A stretch of 41,431 nt of DNA from a virus, in the IMG/VR virus record IMGVR_UViG_3300048597_000283, positions 1 through 41,431 of that record; one strand, 5' to 3'. Below are positions 37,505 to 41,431 of this stretch, in pieces (the stretch's first letter is position 1; each line of letters begins with the position of its first letter). Both the position numbers and the translations under genes were made by a program. The notes under the pieces were generated by a model. The model was not told the DNA's origin. It was given only the letters and a program-made list of their open reading frames with translations, and made no database searches.

Positions 37505-38332
37505 ATGCCCCTTCGGACCATTACCTACCGCGTGAAAGCAGGACCGGGACCATGGCAGAGGGCCGTGGTGGACGACGCGGCCTTCCCCGCCACCATCGCG
37601 GGGCTGGTGAACGGCACGACCTACGAGGTGGATACTGGCCGGGGAACGCTGGTGGACCGGACGCCTGCCGCGGCCGGTGTCACATTCACGGAAATCGCCA
37701 GCGGTTCGTCGAACACGGATCTTGGGGAAGGTGCAACGCAAGATTTCACCGTTAACCTTTCGGGGGTCCCGGCTGGAGGGACGCTTTATCTCGCCTACAG
37801 CGTGCGCTCGGGCATCGGCGACCCGACGACATGGACGCTTGGTGGCGTTTCAATGCCCTCGTTCACGGTCGGCGGCGATACGACGTCCACGCCGGGCCAA
37901 AGTGACAGGTTCAACTCTGTTGGACTTGCGCGCGTTGCCCGGTCTTCGGTCGGTTCCGGTGCGTCGACGACCCTTCGCATGACGGCAAGCCAAGGGCACG
38001 GAGCTGTCTGCTGGAAGCTCTTCAGAGTAGTTGGGGCGGCAGCAGACACCGACGTTTTCAACGCTCCTATCAACACCGCGACGCTAACGCTCGATCTCAC
38101 GACAGTAGCGGGCGGTGCCGGGATCGTTGTTCTCTCTGGCAACGGCCCCCCGAACCCTGCCTTCACAGCGGGCGCGACACTCCTCGGTGCGGTGGTGGCC
38201 GAGACGACCGGGGACACGACCTACCTTGCCGTGGGCACCTTCACCGGGGCCAGCGCAGGCACGCGAACCATTACGGGCACTGCGGGAGGCTCCCGCACCG
38301 CGGGCCTCTCCTTCAGCTTCGCAGCAGCGTGA
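37505..38332 (+). CDS. Beta-rich structural protein, probable fibre component
   Basis: The 275-residue protein has a fibronectin-III-like opening (RTITYRVKAGPGPWQRAVVD, ATIAGLVNGTTYEVDTG) and a second Gly/Thr-rich beta domain (TDLGEGATQDFTVNLSGVPA, SGIGDPTTWTLGGVSMPSF). It is three bases after the previous gene and nine before the tailspike. GC drops here. It is likely a recently exchanged fibre/baseplate part. Confidence 0.65.
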   Translation: MPLRTITYRVKAGPGPWQRAVVDDAAFPATIAGLVNGTTYEVDTGRGTLVDRTPAAAGVTFTEIASGSSNTDLGEGATQDFTVNLSGVPAGGTLYLAYSVRSGIGDPTTWTLGGVSMPSFTVGGDTTSTPGQSDRFNSVGLARVARSSVGSGASTTLRMTASQGHGAVCWKLFRVVGAAADTDVFNAPINTATLTLDLTTVAGGAGIVVLSGNGPPNPAFTAGATLLGAVVAETTGDTTYLAVGTFTGASAGTRTITGTAGGSRTAGLSFSFAAA

Positions 38333-38341
38333 GGTAGCGGG

Positions 38342-40795
38342 ATGCCCAGATTCAAGTTTCTCGGGTTCGCTACCGGCTCCGCTGTCGCTCTGGCCGTCGC
38401 CCAAGGTGCCGCAAGCGCGAACGCCGCTCTGACATGGGGTCAGCCTGGCGGCGGCGGGGCGCCCAACGCCTCGTTCACGATCACGCGGGTGGACGGGCTG
38501 GACAACACGAACCTGATCGCGCCTGCGGGTGTGCATCTAAGGGCTTCGTCGCTCGTGGGGTTCAACGTCTCAGAGCCCCCCGGCGATACCAACGTCTATG
38601 ACCCGACGCAGCACCGGATCACCTTCATCTGGGACTTCGGCGATCCGGGGTATGTCCCCCGGTTCACGCCGAACATCCCGACCGTCCACCGCGACCCGAA
38701 CATCGCTTACGGCAAGTCGGTCAGCCACGTCTTCGCGGCAGCGGGAAACTACACTGTCACGTGCTGGGCGTTCGATGACGCGGGGAATTGGGGCACGGCG
38801 ACCTATACCTTCGGGCCAAGCGGCAACGCAGGGCCGATCCGCTCGCAGAACGAAGCCTTCCCGAACAATCAGACAATCGTGTTTTCGGTCGACGCTGCGA
38901 CTAACCCTGCACTTTGGGCAGGGGAGCCTTCTGGCGCTGTTCGCTGCACCACTCCCACCCAAGTCAACAGCGCGGTCAGTGCGGCAGGTTCTCGAGCTCG
39001 CGTTCTGTTCCGGAGGGGCGAGGTCTACACCTTCGCGCGCAACTTTGGCAGCACCAGCGGCATCGGACGCGACGGCGGGACTTCGATCTATTTCTCGTCA
39101 TACGGACCGAGTTCAACGCCGCCTGTGCTGAACGTCGACGGCTCCGGCCCTATCAAGATGCAAGACGTATTCGGCGGGGCCTGCGCTCTTGACGGCCTCG
39201 ACTTCATCGGGCCGTGGGACGCCGCCACCGAAACCGGCACGATTGGCTCGCCCTTTTCCGAACTCGGCGACAACGCGGAAAACCTCGTCATCCACCGATG
39301 CCTCATCAGCGGGATGAGATGGATCCAGCGCGGGAACAATCCCACTGTCGGAGGTGGGTGCTCCTGGTGGAACGATATGAGGCTCACGAACTGGAAGGAC
39401 TACGGCGTCCTCAGCTTTCGTGGTCGGACAGCCCTCATCGGTTCTGACTTCGCTCAGAACGTCGATGCGCTAATGGGTATCGACCAGCTTGTTTACGGGT
39501 CGCAAAGCCTCACGAATTTTGGGAACACGCACGGTCCTGTCCGGTCTGCCGGTGAACGCCACCTTTACGTGGGTTGCACTTCATTCTTCTCCCGTAACGG
39601 ATGGTCAACGGCCAGTTCGGGGGGGGCACCCACGTCATCGCAGGCGTGCTGGCGCGCAACGCCCGACACGACGGTAACCACATACCGCACGCATATGATG
39701 TTTGATCGGTGTTCGTTCGAGGGTTCCGGCAGTCTGTATTCGGTTCAATCGGTGACCGATCCTGCGAGCACAGGCTACGAGCGCAACCGGGTGTTCGACA
39801 AGTGCCTATTCGTCGGCACGGCCTACGGAGCAGACGGCGCAGGGAACGGTTTCTTTAACACGCGCTGCCCCGGAATGACGATCCGGAATTGCTACTTCTA
39901 TCGTCCCGATGTGGCCAAGAGGCAGAACGACAACCTGTTCCAGAACGGTGCGGTAAATGCAGATTTGACGGCTGGGTCGCCAGCGTCCCTGACGGATACG
40001 CCACTCCGGTTCTACAACAATACCTTCTACATCCCGAGCGTGCAGGCGCGCATCGGCACGCTCGCGCCAGTGTTCTTCAAAACGAACGGCACGGTGGAGA
40101 ACCAAAACAACGTCTTCTTTGCGCCGAACCTGACGACGCCGATAGGCGCATCCTTCGCCCCGCTCGGGACTTCCCCGCTTGCGGGCTTCCAGTGCCGCTT
40201 CAAGGGTGGCCGGTGGAACCCGCCGCCCATCGGTTCGGACAAGGGGCCGACCGGCCTTCTGCCGGTGACCTCACGGCGCGAGAACCCCGGCGTTCCGGGA
40301 ACGCTGCAAGCTGGCTCAGTAGCTGTCGGCGAAAGCATCCTCCTGCCCTATCCGAACTATACCGGGCAGGCCGGATACACCCTAAACGTCACGCAGGCGA
40401 TGATCCTCGGCAACCCGACGCAGCGGCACCAGTTCAGCGTTCATGACGTGGTGATCCGCCGCAGCGATCCGGCCTTGTGGCCCCAAGGCGAGGGCGGGGT
40501 GACGATCTCGTTCCAGCCGACCTTCATCCGTGTGACGAACAACACGGGCGTCGTGTGGTCCACGGGCGATGCATGGCTGCAACTGGACCTCACGCCGCAG
40601 CTCATGGCCTTCGACACACCGTCTCCGCCGGACATTCCCGCACCTGTTCCGGGCGTTGGGTCGGGCGCGCGGGTCGCGCCCAATCCGGCAGCGAAAGCCT
40701 ACGACCACTTCTTCGGCGAGATCCAGAACCTCAACCTGGACAAGTTCGGCAACCCGGTATCGCGGCCGAACGTCATCGGAGCCTTCGCGGCATGA
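38342..40795 (+). CDS. Large tailspike with PKD domain and right-handed beta-helix
   Basis: The 817-residue protein has an N-terminal hydrophobic Ala-rich start that resembles a signal peptide (ATGSAVALAVAQGAASANA). A PKD-like Ig domain follows (ITFIWDFGDPG about 92, HVFAAAGNYTVTCWAFDD about 131-148). A right-handed beta-helix region comes next (about 240-590; e.g. NLVIHRCLISGMRW, RHLYVGCTSFF, MMFDRCSFEGSG, MTIRNCYFYR), and a C-terminal cap. It probably binds and may cut a surface polysaccharide. Composition is more AT-rich than the virion core, typical of swapped host-range genes. Confidence 0.82.
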   Translation: MPRFKFLGFATGSAVALAVAQGAASANAALTWGQPGGGGAPNASFTITRVDGLDNTNLIAPAGVHLRASSLVGFNVSEPPGDTNVYDPTQHRITFIWDFGDPGYVPRFTPNIPTVHRDPNIAYGKSVSHVFAAAGNYTVTCWAFDDAGNWGTATYTFGPSGNAGPIRSQNEAFPNNQTIVFSVDAATNPALWAGEPSGAVRCTTPTQVNSAVSAAGSRARVLFRRGEVYTFARNFGSTSGIGRDGGTSIYFSSYGPSSTPPVLNVDGSGPIKMQDVFGGACALDGLDFIGPWDAATETGTIGSPFSELGDNAENLVIHRCLISGMRWIQRGNNPTVGGGCSWWNDMRLTNWKDYGVLSFRGRTALIGSDFAQNVDALMGIDQLVYGSQSLTNFGNTHGPVRSAGERHLYVGCTSFFSRNGWSTASSGGAPTSSQACWRATPDTTVTTYRTHMMFDRCSFEGSGSLYSVQSVTDPASTGYERNRVFDKCLFVGTAYGADGAGNGFFNTRCPGMTIRNCYFYRPDVAKRQNDNLFQNGAVNADLTAGSPASLTDTPLRFYNNTFYIPSVQARIGTLAPVFFKTNGTVENQNNVFFAPNLTTPIGASFAPLGTSPLAGFQCRFKGGRWNPPPIGSDKGPTGLLPVTSRRENPGVPGTLQAGSVAVGESILLPYPNYTGQAGYTLNVTQAMILGNPTQRHQFSVHDVVIRRSDPALWPQGEGGVTISFQPTFIRVTNNTGVVWSTGDAWLQLDLTPQLMAFDTPSPPDIPAPVPGVGSGARVAPNPAAKAYDHFFGEIQNLNLDKFGNPVSRPNVIGAFAA

Positions 40796-41193
40796 GCGTG
40801 AGGATCCTTTTCACCGAGATCGCCAAGGACTGGCTCGGCCTCGCCCTGGTCGGCCTTGGCGTCACGTTCGCGGCGCATCTCTACATCGGCGGCCTGTTCT
40901 TCGCGCTGGCCGCCGCGAGTTTCGCGCGCGTGGTCCTGCCGGAGGAAAAGCCTCTCGAGCTTTGGTGCACGCTCGGCATCGCGTGGCTCACGAGCACCCT
41001 CGCCGCGATCGCGGCTCACTGGTACTGGCCGGACGTCGGTCCGCCGGTCGTCCCGCAGCTGGTCATGGCCATAACGGGTTTCTTCTCCCGCCACATGACA
41101 CGCGCGGCGCTACGCATGGCCGGCCGCGTCGAGGGCACGTCGGACAACGTCGTCGACCGGATCATGGACTGGCTTCTGCCGCGGCGGAGGTAA
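40792..41193 (+). CDS. Membrane protein, possible holin
   Basis: The 133-residue protein has three hydrophobic helices (LGLALVGLGVTFAAHLYIG, FFALAAASFARVVL, LGIAWLTSTLAAIAAHWYW), a further weakly hydrophobic stretch and a basic C-terminal helix. ATG 40792 overlaps the tailspike stop. It is the last gene before the terminator and attR. Three-helix small membrane proteins at the end of phage late operons are often holins; this one is not near the endolysin, so the call is only moderate. Confidence 0.6.
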   Translation: MSVRILFTEIAKDWLGLALVGLGVTFAAHLYIGGLFFALAAASFARVVLPEEKPLELWCTLGIAWLTSTLAAIAAHWYWPDVGPPVVPQLVMAITGFFSRHMTRAALRMAGRVEGTSDNVVDRIMDWLLPRRR

Positions 41194-41199
41194 CTGATT

Positions 41200-41229
41200 G
41201 CGTCCGACTTCGGCGGTCGGACGCTTCTG
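41200..41229 (+). terminator. Terminator at the end of the late operon
   Basis: GCGTCCGAC (41200-41208) pairs perfectly with GTCGGACGC (41216-41224) around TTCGGCG, followed by TTCTG, just 6 bp past the last gene. The stem words are the same as those of the left att arm (172-188). Confidence 0.7.
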
Positions 41230-41287
41230 TAACCCATTGAAATCGCAGGGTGCCCGAAAGTCATGGTCAAGGGCTAACCCCTTGAAA
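41230..41287. promoter_or_regulatory. Right att arm with two IHF-like repeats
   Basis: TAACCCATTGAAATC (41230-41244) and TAACCCCTTGAAATC (41275-41289) differ at one base and lie 45 bp apart. Each fits the IHF consensus (read on the minus strand) at 12 of 13 positions. They flank the att core as host-factor or arm-type sites would in attP. CCATTGAAATCGCAGGG here also matches 12214-12230 in 16 of 17 positions. Confidence 0.5.
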
Positions 41288-41304
41288 TCTATGGACGGTG
41301 AGCC

Positions 41305-41354
41305 GACTTTTAATCAGTGGGTCGCTGGTTCGAGTCCAGCACGGCTCACCATCC
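41305..41354 (+). other. attR core (50-bp direct repeat with attL)
   Basis: Identical over 50 bp to 59-108. It contains only the 3' part of tRNA-Lys from the anticodon stem to CCA plus three bases, so no second functional tRNA exists here. Host DNA starts at 41355; the last 77 bp contain no gene that can be identified. Confidence 0.97.
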
Positions 41355-41431
41355 GGAACAAGGTCTTGGCCTGAGGCTGGGCCTGGTTTAGACCGGTTGA
41401 CGACTCTGCGGGACATGGATCGTCCGGCCTG

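Noticed and set aside
38342-40795. Diversity-generating retroelement linked to the receptor-binding gene, as in BPP-1
   Set aside because: The head module resembles BPP-1, so I looked for a reverse transcriptase and a variable/template repeat pair near the fibre genes. None was seen.
1-41431. CRISPR array, insertion sequences, rRNA genes
   Set aside because: No regularly spaced long repeats, no transposase-like product and no rRNA signature were seen.

Overview
The window holds one complete-looking temperate phage genome (prophage) integrated in a tRNA-Lys(TTT) gene. A 50-bp direct repeat (59-108 and 41305-41354) marks attL and attR. Only about 60 bp of host DNA is left of attL and 77 bp right of attR. 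The high GC content, the many GTG starts, the ATGA/GTGA-coupled gene strings and the protein families suggest a Rhodobacterales-like alphaproteobacterial host. That is inferred from style, not from a host marker gene.

Layout. (1) 0.1-3.75 kb, minus strand: lysogeny block with a tyrosine integrase next to attL, an AlpA/excisionase-like protein, small zinc-ribbon and membrane proteins, and a CI-type repressor coupled to a small membrane protein. (2) 3.8-9.2 kb, plus strand: Cro-like regulator and early genes, including a two-Myb-domain protein, an Acb2/Tad1-like candidate anti-CBASS protein, a Toprim primase and a chain of small overlapping genes. (3) 9.2-11.1 kb: SF3/AAA-type helicase. (4) 11.2-11.5 kb: a non-coding array of twelve GGTAAC/GTTACC hexamers in alternating orientation, the best origin or control-region candidate. 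(5) 11.5-31.6 kb: packaging and virion genes of a short-tailed phage with BPP-1/T7-like architecture (terS, terL, GNAT-like protein, portal, Bbp19-like protein, scaffold, capsid, cement protein, tail tube A and B, and four internal/ejection proteins, one with a lytic transglycosylase and a DdrB/ParB-like domain). (6) 31.6-41.2 kb: T7-type fibre N-terminus, an exported barrel-like protein, endolysin, nested spanins, a run of appendage genes, a large tailspike and a holin-like membrane protein.

How it works together. The repressor probably sits on related operators both at its own divergent promoter and in front of the leftward integration operon. Replication appears to use a phage primase and helicase plus host polymerase, since no phage DNA or RNA polymerase gene was seen. 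The late operon is interrupted between scaffold and capsid by a minus-strand cysteine-rich moron flanked by two hairpins, one a good rho-independent terminator. Capsid transcription therefore probably restarts there.

Most promising observations: the alternating hexamer array, two perfect IHF-consensus sites at the terS/terL junction together with words shared with the att arms, the Acb2/Tad1-like gene, the ejected DdrB/ParB-like protein, the repressor that lacks the S24 Ser-Lys dyad, a tandem pair of paralogous small proteins, and the isolated moron.
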